Notes under the pieces: model-generated
Told to the model about the DNA's origin: nothing
What the model saw: only the letters and a program-made list of their open reading frames with translations
Database searches by the model: none
Translations under genes and position numbers: made by a program
Shown: positions 43,354 through 52,403 of the stretch, in pieces
Layout of the letters: each line of letters opens with the position of its first letter
Position numbering within the stretch: position 1 is the first letter of the stretch
Source of the DNA: CAWBRY01 sp963791295
GTDB lineage: Bacteria; Bacteroidota; Bacteroidia; Chitinophagales; Chitinophagaceae
Direction of reading: 5' to 3'
NCBI GenBank assembly: GCA_963791295.1
Contig: CAWBRY010000004.1
Coordinates: 806,001-870,000, forward strand
DNA length: 64,000 nucleotides

Positions 43354-44226
43354 TCATCGGTTCCTGCTTAGGAAGAAACGTTGCAGCACCCTGACATAAT
43401 CGTCTCCCGTCCGAACATGAAGCAGGTCGCATCCGGCTTTCTTAAATGCATTTGTACTGTATTCCGTCACCCTGAAAAACTCCTGCTGGTAGCTGTAGCG
43501 GACAAAAGGATTGCTGCTGTCCACCCATTTAGTCCGACCACTCTCCGCATCTTCTGCGTTCAACAAGCCGGCATTGGGCAACTCCATATCCATTTTATCG
43601 TAAAGCTTGATGCCAATAATGTCATGCTTGCGACCGGCAATGCGCAGTGCGTCCTCATAGTTGGCATCCAAAAAATCACTCAGCACGAATGCAATGCTTT
43701 TCTGCCGGGTAGAATTATTGAAGAAACGCAAGGCCTTGCTTACCTGCGTGCCTTTTCCCCTGGGTTCCTTGCTCAATAGTTCCCGGACGATATATAAAGC
43801 ATGTTGCTTTCCCTTTTTGGGCGGAATGTATGCTTCGATGATATCACTGTAAAAAATCACACCTATCTTATCCGCATTATTCACTGCCGAAAAACTAAGT
43901 ACAGCGGCAATCTCCGTGATCATATCTCGTTTCCTGGCGTAAATGGTCCCGAATTGTGAACTCAGGCTGATGTCGATCAGTAACATGACGGTTAGTTCGC
44001 GCTCCTCTTCAAATACTTTGCTGAATGGATGTCCAAACCTCGCAGAAACATTCCAGTCAATGAAACGGATATCATCCCCGGCGGAATATTCTCTTACTTC
44101 TTTGAAAGACATACCCTTCCCTTTGAAGGCGCTATGGTATTCACCTGTAAATACATCCGTGGTTAATTTCTTGCTCTTGATCTCGAGCTCGCGGACCTTG
44201 CGTAATATTTCGGCAGTAGTTAACAA
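43354..44226 (-). CDS. DUF58 domain-containing protein
   Basis: The 290-residue product is a DUF58 protein with YSAGDDIRFIDWNVSARFG and the VWA-like VMLLIDISLSSQFG, which has a partial metal-site pattern (DxSxS). The family is nearly always next to MoxR ATPases and VWA proteins, as here. It has no signal peptide, so it acts in the cytoplasm or at the inner face of the membrane. It lies between the MoxR gene and the exported membrane protein gene. Confidence 0.92.
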   Translation of the reverse strand: MLTTAEILRKVRELEIKSKKLTTDVFTGEYHSAFKGKGMSFKEVREYSAGDDIRFIDWNVSARFGHPFSKVFEEERELTVMLLIDISLSSQFGTIYARKRDMITEIAAVLSFSAVNNADKIGVIFYSDIIEAYIPPKKGKQHALYIVRELLSKEPRGKGTQVSKALRFFNNSTRQKSIAFVLSDFLDANYEDALRIAGRKHDIIGIKLYDKMDMELPNAGLLNAEDAESGRTKWVDSSNPFVRYSYQQEFFRVTEYSTNAFKKAGCDLLHVRTGDDYVRVLQRFFLSRNR

Positions 44227-44249
44227 ACTATAAGTTCAATATTGTTGTT

Positions 44250-45251
44250 CTATGGAACATTGATCTGTTTTAAAATATCTTCTATCACATCTTCGACATT
44301 CACGCTTTCGGCTTCTGCTTCATAGGTGAGGCCGAGGCGGTGACGAAGGACATCCTTGCAAATGCTTCTTATATCCTCCGGAATTACAAATCCTCGTTTA
44401 TTAAGAAATGCCTGTGCTTTGGAAGCCATGGCAAGATTGATGCTGCCACGAGGAGAAGCTCCATATGAAATAAGTGGTTTTAATTTTTCCAGTTTATATT
44501 CTTCCGGCTTCCTGGTTGCGAAAACTATATCGAGTATATACTTTTCAATTTTTTCGTCCATGTAAATCTGCCGCGACAGATCCCTTGCATTCAACACTTC
44601 CTGGATAGAAACAACTTGCTTGATGGTTGTGCTGGCAGGTCCCTGCATGTTCTGACGGATGATCAATTGTTCCTCGTGCATTTTTGGATAATCCACCACT
44701 ACTTTCATGATAAAACGATCCACCTGTGCTTCCGGTAATGGATAGGTTCCTTCCTGCTCTAAAGGATTTTGTGTTGCCAACACTAAAAAAGGTTCATCCA
44801 GCTTGTGTGTAGTATCACCGATCGTTACCTGTCTTTCCTGCATTGCTTCTAACAACGCGCTTTGCACTTTGGCAGGTGCACGATTTATTTCATCAGCAAG
44901 AATAAAATTGGCAAACACCGGACCCTTGCGAACGACAAATTCATTTTTTTGTTGATTGTAGATCATTGTACCGATCACGTCTGCAGGCAACAGGTCCGGA
45001 GTAAATTGAATGCGGCTGAATTTGGCGTGAATCGCCTGAGCTAGCGACTTGATTGCCAGTGTTTTAGCCAGGCCAGGCACTCCCTCCAGCAATACGTGTC
45101 CGTTGCTGAGCAGGCCAATTAATAACCGGTCGAGCATGTGACGTTGACCAACTATTACATGACTAATCTCCTCTCTGAGCTTATCTACAAACTGGCTGGC
45201 ATGGTTGATACGTTCATTTAATAGACGGATATCTTCTGCGGTTTTTAGCAT
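44250..45251 (-). CDS. MoxR family AAA+ ATPase
   Basis: MoxR ATPases are chaperone-like enzymes that act on partner proteins with VWA domains. The 333-residue product has Walker A GVPGLAKT at residues 57-64, Walker B ILADEINRAP, a sensor region and the C-terminal lid. It is the first gene of the minus-strand group MoxR, DUF58, membrane protein, VWA protein. The pairing of all four suggests a membrane-linked protein quality or metal-insertion machine. Confidence 0.94.
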   Translation of the reverse strand: MLKTAEDIRLLNERINHASQFVDKLREEISHVIVGQRHMLDRLLIGLLSNGHVLLEGVPGLAKTLAIKSLAQAIHAKFSRIQFTPDLLPADVIGTMIYNQQKNEFVVRKGPVFANFILADEINRAPAKVQSALLEAMQERQVTIGDTTHKLDEPFLVLATQNPLEQEGTYPLPEAQVDRFIMKVVVDYPKMHEEQLIIRQNMQGPASTTIKQVVSIQEVLNARDLSRQIYMDEKIEKYILDIVFATRKPEEYKLEKLKPLISYGASPRGSINLAMASKAQAFLNKRGFVIPEDIRSICKDVLRHRLGLTYEAEAESVNVEDVIEDILKQINVP

Positions 45252-45401
45252 GTTATTGATTTATAGAACACAAATTACGAACTAGCTGTATGCAAATCAT
45301 TTGCCGGTTCTAAAACGAAGGGAAAATAACGCAATATTCTCTCGTATTTCTCCGTTTTACCGCTCGAATAGAATTGATATCTTACAAACCAATCCATTAT
45401 C

Positions 45402-45860
45402 ATGAAAAAACGCACCTTCCCTATTTTCACCATCTTTGCTTTGTCCCTGATCGTTGTAACCGGTTGTGATAAGGATGATGATAATACTCCGACACCAAAA
45501 ACTAAAACAGAACTTGTTTCACAATCGACCTGGGTATTCAGCGGCGCAGTTGTTGGAACTACGGACGTATCTCCGCTCTTACAAGCCTGTCAAAAAGATA
45601 ACACACTGACATTTGTAGCCTCCGGAAGCGGAACGCTCGACGAAGGAGCTAGTAAATGCAATATGAGTGATCCACAAACCAATTCATTCTCCTGGAATTT
45701 TGCAAGTGCTGAGACCGTGCTTCATATCTCCACCGTCTTATTTTCCGGAGGTAGCAGTGACTTTACTCTGGTGAGTCTATCTGAAACGACGTTAGTCGTT
45801 TCACAGGATATCACTGTTTCCGGCACAACTCAAACCGCAATAGTAACTTTTATCCATTAA
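45402..45860 (+). CDS. Lipocalin-like lipoprotein
   Basis: The 152-residue product has a lipoprotein signal with VVTGC (lipid-modified cysteine about residue 22), then an acidic linker DKDDDN, then a beta-strand-rich domain. The pattern TELVSQSTWVFSGAVVG and NTLTFVASGSGTLDEGA resembles the lipocalin-like lipoproteins common in Bacteroidota. The ligand is unknown. It converges on nadE with only three bases between the stops. Confidence 0.7.
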   Translation: MKKRTFPIFTIFALSLIVVTGCDKDDDNTPTPKTKTELVSQSTWVFSGAVVGTTDVSPLLQACQKDNTLTFVASGSGTLDEGASKCNMSDPQTNSFSWNFASAETVLHISTVLFSGGSSDFTLVSLSETTLVVSQDITVSGTTQTAIVTFIH

Positions 45861-45863
45861 TAT

Positions 45864-47597
45864 TCAGGAAAGATATTTTCCTACAATGGGCACCCTTCTA
45901 CCTGTGCCAAATGCTTTGCTACTGATGCGGATAATCGGGCAAAACTGATTCCTCTTATATTCATTGGTGTTGACAAGCTTAAGGATGCGGTCAACCAGGG
46001 CCTTATCAAATCCTTTGTTTACAATTTCCCGGGGACCATTTCTCAATTCAATGTATTCGTAAAGGACCTTGTCAAGAATATCATAAGCCGGGAGGCTATC
46101 AATATCCTTTTGATCGGGTCTTAATTCTGCCGATGGTGGTTTGCTGATGCTGTTTTCTGGTATCATTTTCTTGCCTGCCTCCATTCCGCGACGATTAATA
46201 TACTTTGCCAATGCATAGACCTGCATTTTGTAAACGTCTCCCAACACACTAAGGCCACCCGCCATATCACCGTAGAGCGTTCCATACCCCGTCGCCAGTT
46301 CACTCTTATTAGAAGTGTTAAGCAGGATGTATCCGAATTTATTAGCAATCGCCATCAACAAATTTCCCCGGGTCCTCGCCTGGATATTTTCTTCTGCCAA
46401 ACCTGCCGGAAGATTATTAAACACCGGCTTAAGTTCTCTTAAAAATGCACCATAGATATTCTGGATGGAGATAATATCATAAGGATTTCCCAGATTCTTA
46501 CTCAATTGCTCGGCATCATTCAGGGAATGGGAACTGGAATATTGCGAAGGCATAAGGATCGCCCGCACATTTTCTTTTCCTAAGGCCGCGACAGCAAGGG
46601 CTTGAGTGACCGCACTGTCAATGCCCCCGGAGCTGCCGAGGATGGCTTTTTGAAAGCCCATTTTTGTAAAATAATCCCGGATGCCCATCACAAGTGCATA
46701 GTATATCTCTTCAATGTTCTTGTCATTGGTAAGATATTTAATGGTATCATCTCCCACTCCTACTTCTGCCGCCGAGTAATAATATTTTTCAGTGGTTTCA
46801 AAATTGGGTGCGGGATGAGATGATTTTGATTTCTGAGATAGCTTATCCAGATCAAAAATTTCAAAGTCCTCTTCAAAATATTTCATCTCTTTTATTTTGC
46901 AACCGTTGATATCATACACAAGGCTGCCCCCATCAAAAACGATCTCCGTCTGAGAACCAACGGTATTGCAGTATAGCATCGGCAATTTATATTTTAGCGT
47001 ATGAGCCTTTACTATGCTATTGCGTACAATATCCTGTGCATAATTATATGGAGAGGCAGAAAGATTGATCATGACGTCCGGCTTAAAGCTCATCAGCTTT
47101 TCCATGGGCGTGATGCGATAGAGAGGATTGTCACCCATATTCCAGATGTCCTCACAAATAGTCACAGCCAACTTTTTTCCTTTGAACTCCATCGTATTCC
47201 ATTCAAACGCCGGTTCAAAATATCTGTACTCATCAAAAACGTCGTAGTTGGGCAAAAGAGTTTTATGAATTTCCCCCTTGATTTCATTTTTATAAAGGAG
47301 GAACACCGCGTTAAAAAGGTCTTTGCCATCGGGCGAAGGGTTGCGCGCCGGACATCCTACCAGCACCCCGATATCGTTGCTGTGGGCTTTGATCGTGTCT
47401 ATTGCCTCATAACACTTATTAATAAAGTCCCTGAATTCGAGGAAATCCCGCGGCGGGTATCCGCATACGCATAGTTCCGTGAAAACTGCCAGGTCCGCGC
47501 CTTCCTTCCTTGCCCTGTTGATCCCTTCAATGATCTTGCGCGTATTGTCGTCAAAATTTCCGATGTGATAATTCTGCTGGACTAAGGCAATCTTCAT
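45864..47597 (-). CDS. nadE: Glutamine-dependent NAD+ synthetase
   Basis: NadE makes NAD from nicotinate adenine dinucleotide. The 577-residue product has an N-terminal nitrilase-like glutaminase domain with the Glu-Lys-Cys triad (FTELCVCGYPPRDFL, KTLLPNYDVFDEYRYF, VTICEDIWN) and a C-terminal synthetase domain with the P-loop LGSSGGIDSAV. It can therefore use glutamine. nadC lies 4 kb away. It is divergent from gldB. Confidence 0.97.
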   Translation of the reverse strand: MKIALVQQNYHIGNFDDNTRKIIEGINRARKEGADLAVFTELCVCGYPPRDFLEFRDFINKCYEAIDTIKAHSNDIGVLVGCPARNPSPDGKDLFNAVFLLYKNEIKGEIHKTLLPNYDVFDEYRYFEPAFEWNTMEFKGKKLAVTICEDIWNMGDNPLYRITPMEKLMSFKPDVMINLSASPYNYAQDIVRNSIVKAHTLKYKLPMLYCNTVGSQTEIVFDGGSLVYDINGCKIKEMKYFEEDFEIFDLDKLSQKSKSSHPAPNFETTEKYYYSAAEVGVGDDTIKYLTNDKNIEEIYYALVMGIRDYFTKMGFQKAILGSSGGIDSAVTQALAVAALGKENVRAILMPSQYSSSHSLNDAEQLSKNLGNPYDIISIQNIYGAFLRELKPVFNNLPAGLAEENIQARTRGNLLMAIANKFGYILLNTSNKSELATGYGTLYGDMAGGLSVLGDVYKMQVYALAKYINRRGMEAGKKMIPENSISKPPSAELRPDQKDIDSLPAYDILDKVLYEYIELRNGPREIVNKGFDKALVDRILKLVNTNEYKRNQFCPIIRISSKAFGTGRRVPIVGKYLS

Positions 47598-47666
47598 ACT
47601 GCAAATTTACGATGCCGAAAGCAAGTAAAATCGATCTATTGTGACCTGGGCTTCAGATCGTTGGAC

Positions 47667-47674
47667 TAACTTCG
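47667..47674 (+). promoter_or_regulatory. Candidate -7 element of gldB
   Basis: TAACTTCG resembles TAnnTTTG with one mismatch and lies about 40 bases before the ATG at 47714. A TTG upstream is farther than the usual spacing, so the assignment is weak. Confidence 0.28.
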
Positions 47675-47713
47675 CACGCAACATTTATGAATCGCCTTCG
47701 TTTAGTTATCATC

Positions 47714-48751
47714 ATGAAAAAGTTCGCCATCTGTCTCTTAACCGCCGCTGTGTTTGTGATGTGCAACGGGAAGAAAAAAATACCCGATGTGTCCGGAATA
47801 AAAGTGGACCTGCGATTGGAGAGGTTTGATGAAGATTTTTTTTCAATAGATACGCTCGCCCTCGATCGATCCTTAACGGCCCTTCGGGCAAAATATCCTG
47901 ACTTCTTATCGCTTTTTTTGCAAAATATCGTGGGGACTGATGACGCAAACGGGATCACCACTTACTACAGGTTGTACAAGCCAGTTTTTGATTCTTCACA
48001 AAAGCTATACAAAGACTTTGATCGCGAGAAATCGGCGATCGAACATGCATTGAAATATGTAAAGTATTATTTTCCCACTTACAAGGGACCCGCATCATTG
48101 AAGACTGTCTTGGGCCCCATGAATTCGATGCAGGATTTTGCCATCATGGGCAATGGTGATTATACTCCTGATTTTCTCGGGCCCGACTATATCGGGATCA
48201 GTCTTCAATTCTATCTTGGCAAAGATTTTTCATTGTACCGCACTGAATACTTTATCGACAATGTTGCCCCTTTGTTCCGGAGCCGGCGGTTTGGGAAGGA
48301 ATACATCCTCCCTGATGTGATGAAGCTGGTGGCGGAAGATATGTTCCCGGACAAGAGCAAAGGAAAACCGCTGATCGAACAGATGATCGAAAAAGGAAAG
48401 CAATGGTGGATGCTGGACAAGTTGCTGCCCGAGGTAGCTGATTCTGTCAAGACCGGGTATACACAGCAACAATTGGATTGGTGCAAGAAAAATGAAGGGT
48501 TGATCTGGACTTATCTTATCAAGAATGAGGATATCTATTCTGTAAATCCAACCGTGATTCAGACTTATATTGGCGAAGCGCCATTTACACAGGGCTTTTC
48601 ACAGGAACTATCACCAGGCAATATTGGCCAGTGGATAGGCTGGCAGATCGTGGCAAAATATGAAGAGAAGAATCCTGGATTGTCACCGCAAGAAATCATG
48701 AATAGCGAACCGAGGAAGATCCTGGAAGACACGAAGTATAAGCCGAAATAA
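47714..48751 (+). CDS. gldB: Gliding-motility lipoprotein GldB
   Basis: GldB is a lipoprotein needed for gliding in Flavobacterium and widely conserved in Bacteroidota. The protein from the ATG at 47714 has 345 residues. The lipobox gives the modified cysteine at residue 17 (VFVMC). The mature N-terminus VDLRLERFDEDFFSIDTL and YPDFLSLFLQNIVG are typical of the family. The upstream ATG at 47687 would add nine residues and spoil the signal. No gldC lies beside it. It is divergent from nadE. Confidence 0.9.
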   Translation: MKKFAICLLTAAVFVMCNGKKKIPDVSGIKVDLRLERFDEDFFSIDTLALDRSLTALRAKYPDFLSLFLQNIVGTDDANGITTYYRLYKPVFDSSQKLYKDFDREKSAIEHALKYVKYYFPTYKGPASLKTVLGPMNSMQDFAIMGNGDYTPDFLGPDYIGISLQFYLGKDFSLYRTEYFIDNVAPLFRSRRFGKEYILPDVMKLVAEDMFPDKSKGKPLIEQMIEKGKQWWMLDKLLPEVADSVKTGYTQQQLDWCKKNEGLIWTYLIKNEDIYSVNPTVIQTYIGEAPFTQGFSQELSPGNIGQWIGWQIVAKYEEKNPGLSPQEIMNSEPRKILEDTKYKPK

Positions 48752-48752
48752 G

Positions 48753-48804
48753 GTGAGTGGTGAGTTGAGCATCTAGTATCCAGCATCTAGCATCTAGCAT
48801 CTAG
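48753..48804. repeat. Composite heptamer repeat, left copy
   Basis: Two heptamers of the type GTGAGTG/GTGAGTT are followed by five heptamers of the type GCATCTA (with one variant GTATCCA). The repeat starts two bases after the gldB stop and provides the stop codon of apaG on the other strand. It is the inverted counterpart of the copy at 50833. Confidence 0.85.
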
Positions 48805-49187
48805 TTACATTTCAGCGGCACAATCATCTCAAAGGAAGGAATACTAACCTCGAAGAGTTGCTTATTGTGGAGATTCTCCATTTGGTAGGTACCGCTCATC
48901 TTTCCCATTTCCGTTCGCAGATTGCACCCACTGACGTATTGATAATTTTGGCCGGGATTGAGCGTTGGTTGCACACCTACTACACCTTCACCTTCTACAT
49001 CGCGATAGCTTCCATTGCTATCGAATATATGCCAATGACGGCGATGCAACTTGACGGGGAAAGAATTATGATTTTCTATGGTGATGCGGTATGCAAACAT
49101 GAACTCCGATTGAAGAGGATTGCTATAGTCAGCCTGGTAGAATGTTTCCACGCTAACTCTCACACCTTCGGAAATCATGCTGGTCAT
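48801..49187 (-). CDS. apaG: ApaG-like protein
   Basis: ApaG is a small beta-sandwich protein of uncertain role; its domain also occurs in F-box proteins of eukaryotes. The 128-residue product has the expected VSVETFYQADYSNP, FPVKLHRRHWHIFDSNG and the C-terminal FEVSIPSFEMIVP. Its stop codon TAG lies within the left heptamer repeat. A second ATG nine bases in (49178) is a possible start. Confidence 0.92.
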   Translation of the reverse strand: MTSMISEGVRVSVETFYQADYSNPLQSEFMFAYRITIENHNSFPVKLHRRHWHIFDSNGSYRDVEGEGVVGVQPTLNPGQNYQYVSGCNLRTEMGKMSGTYQMENLHNKQLFEVSIPSFEMIVPLKCN

Positions 49188-49380
49188 ACTATAAAAATAA
49201 AGAAAAACATCGAAGTAAGTTCCCCTTAGTTATTTAATCGGGGTTTTCCGATACACACCTTAATTTTGAACGGGATTCATCGATCTGATCAATGCATATA
49301 GTAATTTTCCGTTCAGGTCAATCAATTTGGAATCAATAGATAGTGTCGAATTTGTTCACAGAAAACATTTTATTACTAAC

Positions 49381-50832
49381 ATGAAAATAGCAGTTGCCAA
49401 AGGTGATGGGATAGGCCCTGAGATCATGGCGGCCGTTTTAAAGGTTTTTGATGCCAACAAAGTTGCACTGGAATATGAATTTGTGGACATGGGAAAATGG
49501 GTGTTTGACAAAGGATTCAGTAATGGAATGACACCCGAAGCTCAACACACAATTGAAAATCTCGGCATATTATTCAAGGGTCCCATGGAAACACCGAAAG
49601 GCAAAGGTGTTAAGAGTGTAAATGTGACTGCTCGAAAGACCTGGAACACTTATGCCAATAAAAGAGTGTTTCAAACTCTGCATGGTGTGACAACCGTTTT
49701 TTCTAAAGCTGGTATACCCATCGACGTCACCATCGTTCGGGAAAATATTGAGGATACCTATGGTGGCATCGAACACATGCTGACACATGATGTGGCATTA
49801 AGCCGTCGCTTTATTACGCGGCCGGGAAGCTTGCAGGTGATCAAGTATGCTTTTGAAATGGCAAAAAAGAAAAATGCCAAAAGAATTACCTGCGGGCACA
49901 AGGCTAATATCATGAAGATCACTGATGGCCTGTTCCTCGAATGTTTTTATGAAGTCTCTAAAGAATACCCCGACCTCAAAGCCGACGACGTAATAGTGGA
50001 TGACCTGTGCATGAAGCTGGTGACAAGACCGGATCTTTTCGATGTAGTTGTATTGACGAACCTGCAGGGCGATATCGTTTCCGATCTCTGCGCGGGACTA
50101 GTCGGGGGACTGGGGTTTGCGCCGTCCGCCAACATTGGAGATCATATTTGCATTTTTGAAGCGGTACACGGAACAGCTCCGGATATTGCAGGAAAGAACA
50201 TGGCCAATCCAACGGCGCTTCTATTGAGCGGCATTACCATGCTTCGCCATTTAGGAATTATGGAGAATGCAGCTGTTATTGAAAATGCACTTTTATATAC
50301 CCTGGAAAGCGGAGTTCATACGGGAGATTTTGGAGATAAGACCAAGAAATCCGTAAACACCACCGAATTTGCTGATGCCATCATTGGCAATTTTGGAAAG
50401 ACGCCGCAAATAAATGCAAAACCATTGCTGGCTAATATGCCTATCACGCCGACTGTCTTTAAATTGGATAAAAATCCAATGCTGATCTCCAAGGAAATGA
50501 TGGAAGAGACAATTATCGGAGTCGATATGTTTATTGAAAGTCCTGAACAGCCGGAAGTAATTGCACAAAAATGCCAGCGCCATGGTGGCGTAAAATTCAA
50601 GCTCATTAGTGTGAGTAACCGCGGCACCCAGGTATGGCCAACGGGTTCTGTATTTACTAATCTGGTAAATCAATACAACGCGCGTTTTGAAAGCCTGGAT
50701 GGAACACCTCTGTTTCAACAGGATATTATCGGACTTTATGTAAGTTTGAGTGGCAATTTTAAGATCTGCTCCCTGGAGTTACTTAATAAATGGGGAGATA
50801 AGAAAGCCTATAGTTTGGCGCAGGGGCAATAA
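49381..50832 (+). CDS. icd: Isocitrate dehydrogenase, Thermus-like long form
   Basis: The enzyme converts isocitrate to 2-oxoglutarate in the TCA cycle. The protein from the ATG at 49381 has 483 residues. The catalytic core has ENIEDTYGGIEHM for the substrate site, VVVLTNLQGDIVSDLCAGLVGG and EAVHGTAPDIAGKNMANP. A C-terminal extension of about 140 residues, with YVSLSGNFKICSLELLNKW-like sequence near the end, resembles the long Thermus-type enzymes. Coenzyme preference is not decided from sequence. It lies between the two heptamer repeats with apaG. Confidence 0.9.
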   Translation: MKIAVAKGDGIGPEIMAAVLKVFDANKVALEYEFVDMGKWVFDKGFSNGMTPEAQHTIENLGILFKGPMETPKGKGVKSVNVTARKTWNTYANKRVFQTLHGVTTVFSKAGIPIDVTIVRENIEDTYGGIEHMLTHDVALSRRFITRPGSLQVIKYAFEMAKKKNAKRITCGHKANIMKITDGLFLECFYEVSKEYPDLKADDVIVDDLCMKLVTRPDLFDVVVLTNLQGDIVSDLCAGLVGGLGFAPSANIGDHICIFEAVHGTAPDIAGKNMANPTALLLSGITMLRHLGIMENAAVIENALLYTLESGVHTGDFGDKTKKSVNTTEFADAIIGNFGKTPQINAKPLLANMPITPTVFKLDKNPMLISKEMMEETIIGVDMFIESPEQPEVIAQKCQRHGGVKFKLISVSNRGTQVWPTGSVFTNLVNQYNARFESLDGTPLFQQDIIGLYVSLSGNFKICSLELLNKWGDKKAYSLAQGQ

Positions 50833-50884
50833 CTAGATACTAGATGCTAGAACTGATGCTGACTCACCACTCACAACTCACCAG
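50833..50884. repeat. Composite heptamer repeat, right copy (inverted)
   Basis: Read on the minus strand, this is GTGAGTT, GTGAGTG, GTGAGTC, then AGCATCA and GCATCTA/GTATCTA units with a single six-base slip. It starts directly after the icd stop codon and ends one base before the next ATG. It has the same two-part order as the copy at 48753 but in the opposite orientation. Confidence 0.82.
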
Positions 50885-50885
50885 A

Positions 50886-51134
50886 ATGCCCAAAGAAACT
50901 CACAAATACAGCAACAACGAGATCACGGTAGTGTGGAAGCCTGATAGCTGCATCCACTCCACTATCTGCTGGAAAGGTTTGATCGAGGTCTTTAATCCAA
51001 AAGAAAGGCCGTGGATCAAAATGGATGGCGCCACTACTGAAAAGATCATTGACCAGGTTAAGAAATGTCCCAGTGGAGCTCTTAGTTATTTTAGGAATGA
51101 TCTGGCGCCGACCGGCACCAACAATACAATCTAA
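50886..51134 (+). CDS. Divergent 4Fe-4S mono-cluster protein
   Basis: This 82-residue protein resembles the divergent single-cluster ferredoxin family (Fer4_19). Cysteines are visible in PDSCIHSTICWKGL and KKCPSGALSY; the residue spacing fits a 4Fe-4S site with few cysteines. The ATG at 50886 is chosen because the earlier frame lies inside the repeat. The partner is unknown. Its stop overlaps the convergent SUI1-like gene by four bases. Confidence 0.85.
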   Translation: MPKETHKYSNNEITVVWKPDSCIHSTICWKGLIEVFNPKERPWIKMDGATTEKIIDQVKKCPSGALSYFRNDLAPTGTNNTI

Positions 51135-51472
51135 ACTAACTTCGCCTTCTTATAACCATTTTTCAATAACCACTGCAATACTTTCTGACGCTGATCTCCC
51201 TGTATAATTATTTCTCCATTCTTGGCCGAACCTCCTGTTCCGCAAAATGATTTGAGCGTCTTACCCAAATCCTCCAGGTCTGTCTCCGTTCCGACGAATC
51301 CTTCCACCAGCGTAACGGCCTTACCAGCGCGATGACGAGTGTCTAACCGGATCCTTAGTTGTTGACTGGCTGCCACCAATGTTTGCTTCGTTTCATTGTC
51401 TTGCTGAAAAGAAAAATCAGGATCGGTGCTGTAAACAAATCCCCTGTTGTCGGGCTTATTCTTTTTCGTCAT
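51131..51472 (-). CDS. SUI1/eIF1-like translation factor (YciH type)
   Basis: The 113-residue product has a C-terminal SUI1 domain, the family of eukaryotic initiation factor 1 and bacterial YciH. The pattern LRIRLDTRHRAGKAVTLVEGF, then TLKSFCGTGGSAKNGEIIIQGDQ (shown in parts) and WLLKNGYKKAKLV is diagnostic. The exact role in bacteria is debated. It starts nine bases before the nadC stop and is cotranscribed with it. Confidence 0.93.
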   Translation of the reverse strand: MTKKNKPDNRGFVYSTDPDFSFQQDNETKQTLVAASQQLRIRLDTRHRAGKAVTLVEGFVGTETDLEDLGKTLKSFCGTGGSAKNGEIIIQGDQRQKVLQWLLKNGYKKAKLV

Positions 51473-51481
51473 TCTTATTGA

Positions 51482-52339
51482 TTAAGGTCTGATCGCTTTT
51501 AAGCTAAGATCTAAACTCCTTGCCTGGTGGATGAGCGCTCCTACACTTACATAGTCAACACCTGTCTTGGCATATGTCTCAATATTTTCCAGCGTGATCC
51601 CTCCGCTTGCTTCCGTTTCAAATCGTCCTTCTATGAGTTGAACGGCTTCGGAAATCTTATCGGGTTTGAAATTATCCAACATAATACGGAACACCTTTCC
51701 CCTGCCAACAGCGATCACTTTTTTTACATCTTCCATGTTTCTCGTTTCCACTTCAATTTTTAGCGCCAACTTTTTGGCGGCTATATAAGCGGTCGCACTA
51801 TCGATTGCCTTTTCAATACCGCCGCAATAGTCGATATGGTTGTCCTTTAACATGATCATGTCAAACAACCCAAAACGATGATTGACGCCTCCGCCAATCC
51901 GGACTGCTTCTTTTTCCAGCAGGCGAAAATTGGGAGTGGTTTTTCTCGTATCCAGCAATTGAGTCTTATATCCTTTCAACTTCTCAACATACGATCTGGT
52001 AAGCGTAGCTATTCCACTCATTCGCTGCATGCAGTTTAATACGAGCCTTTCGCATTGAAGGATGCTGTGAACCTTTGCTTCTACTTCAAAAGCTTTCTCA
52101 CCCGATTTCATTTCATCGCCATCATTCTTAAAGGAGGTTATTGTCGATGAAGGATCTTTATATTTAAAGATCGCCTTAGCCACTTCCATTCCTGCCAGAA
52201 TCCCCCCCTCTTTGATCAGTAACACCGCTCTGCCTTTTGCATTCGCCGGAATACAGGATAAAGTGGAATGGTCGCCCTCTCCCACGTCTTCTTTTAGGGC
52301 TTCATCAACCAGGTGTTTTAGCGACTCATCGGGGTTCAT
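51482..52339 (-). CDS. nadC: Nicotinate-nucleotide pyrophosphorylase (carboxylating)
   Basis: NadC converts quinolinate and PRPP to nicotinate mononucleotide in de novo NAD synthesis. The 285-residue product has LNCMQRMSGIATLTRSYV, DTRKTTPNFRLLEKEAV and MIMLKDNHI, all active-site motifs of the family. It is preceded by the terminator of the upstream DUF4783 gene, so it has its own promoter. It pairs functionally with nadE at 45.9 kb. Confidence 0.97.
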   Translation of the reverse strand: MNPDESLKHLVDEALKEDVGEGDHSTLSCIPANAKGRAVLLIKEGGILAGMEVAKAIFKYKDPSSTITSFKNDGDEMKSGEKAFEVEAKVHSILQCERLVLNCMQRMSGIATLTRSYVEKLKGYKTQLLDTRKTTPNFRLLEKEAVRIGGGVNHRFGLFDMIMLKDNHIDYCGGIEKAIDSATAYIAAKKLALKIEVETRNMEDVKKVIAVGRGKVFRIMLDNFKPDKISEAVQLIEGRFETEASGGITLENIETYAKTGVDYVSVGALIHQARSLDLSLKAIRP

Positions 52340-52354
52340 ATCTACAAAAATAGA

Positions 52355-52383
52355 AAAGCCTTCCTGATTGACAGGAAGGCTTT
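52355..52383 (-). terminator. Terminator of the DUF4783 gene
   Basis: AAAGCCTTCCTG (52355-52366) pairs perfectly with CAGGAAGGCTTT (52372-52383), a 12-base-pair stem with a five-base loop. On the minus strand it lies after the DUF4783 stop and before nadC and is followed by a U-rich stretch. Confidence 0.9.
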
Positions 52384-52403
52384 CACTTTATTTTTCAGTT
52401 CGA

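Noticed and set aside
48753..50884. The heptamer repeats as a CRISPR array or insertion-sequence ends
   Set aside because: The units are seven bases without spacers, the two elements are composite and imperfect, and no transposase or cas gene is present.
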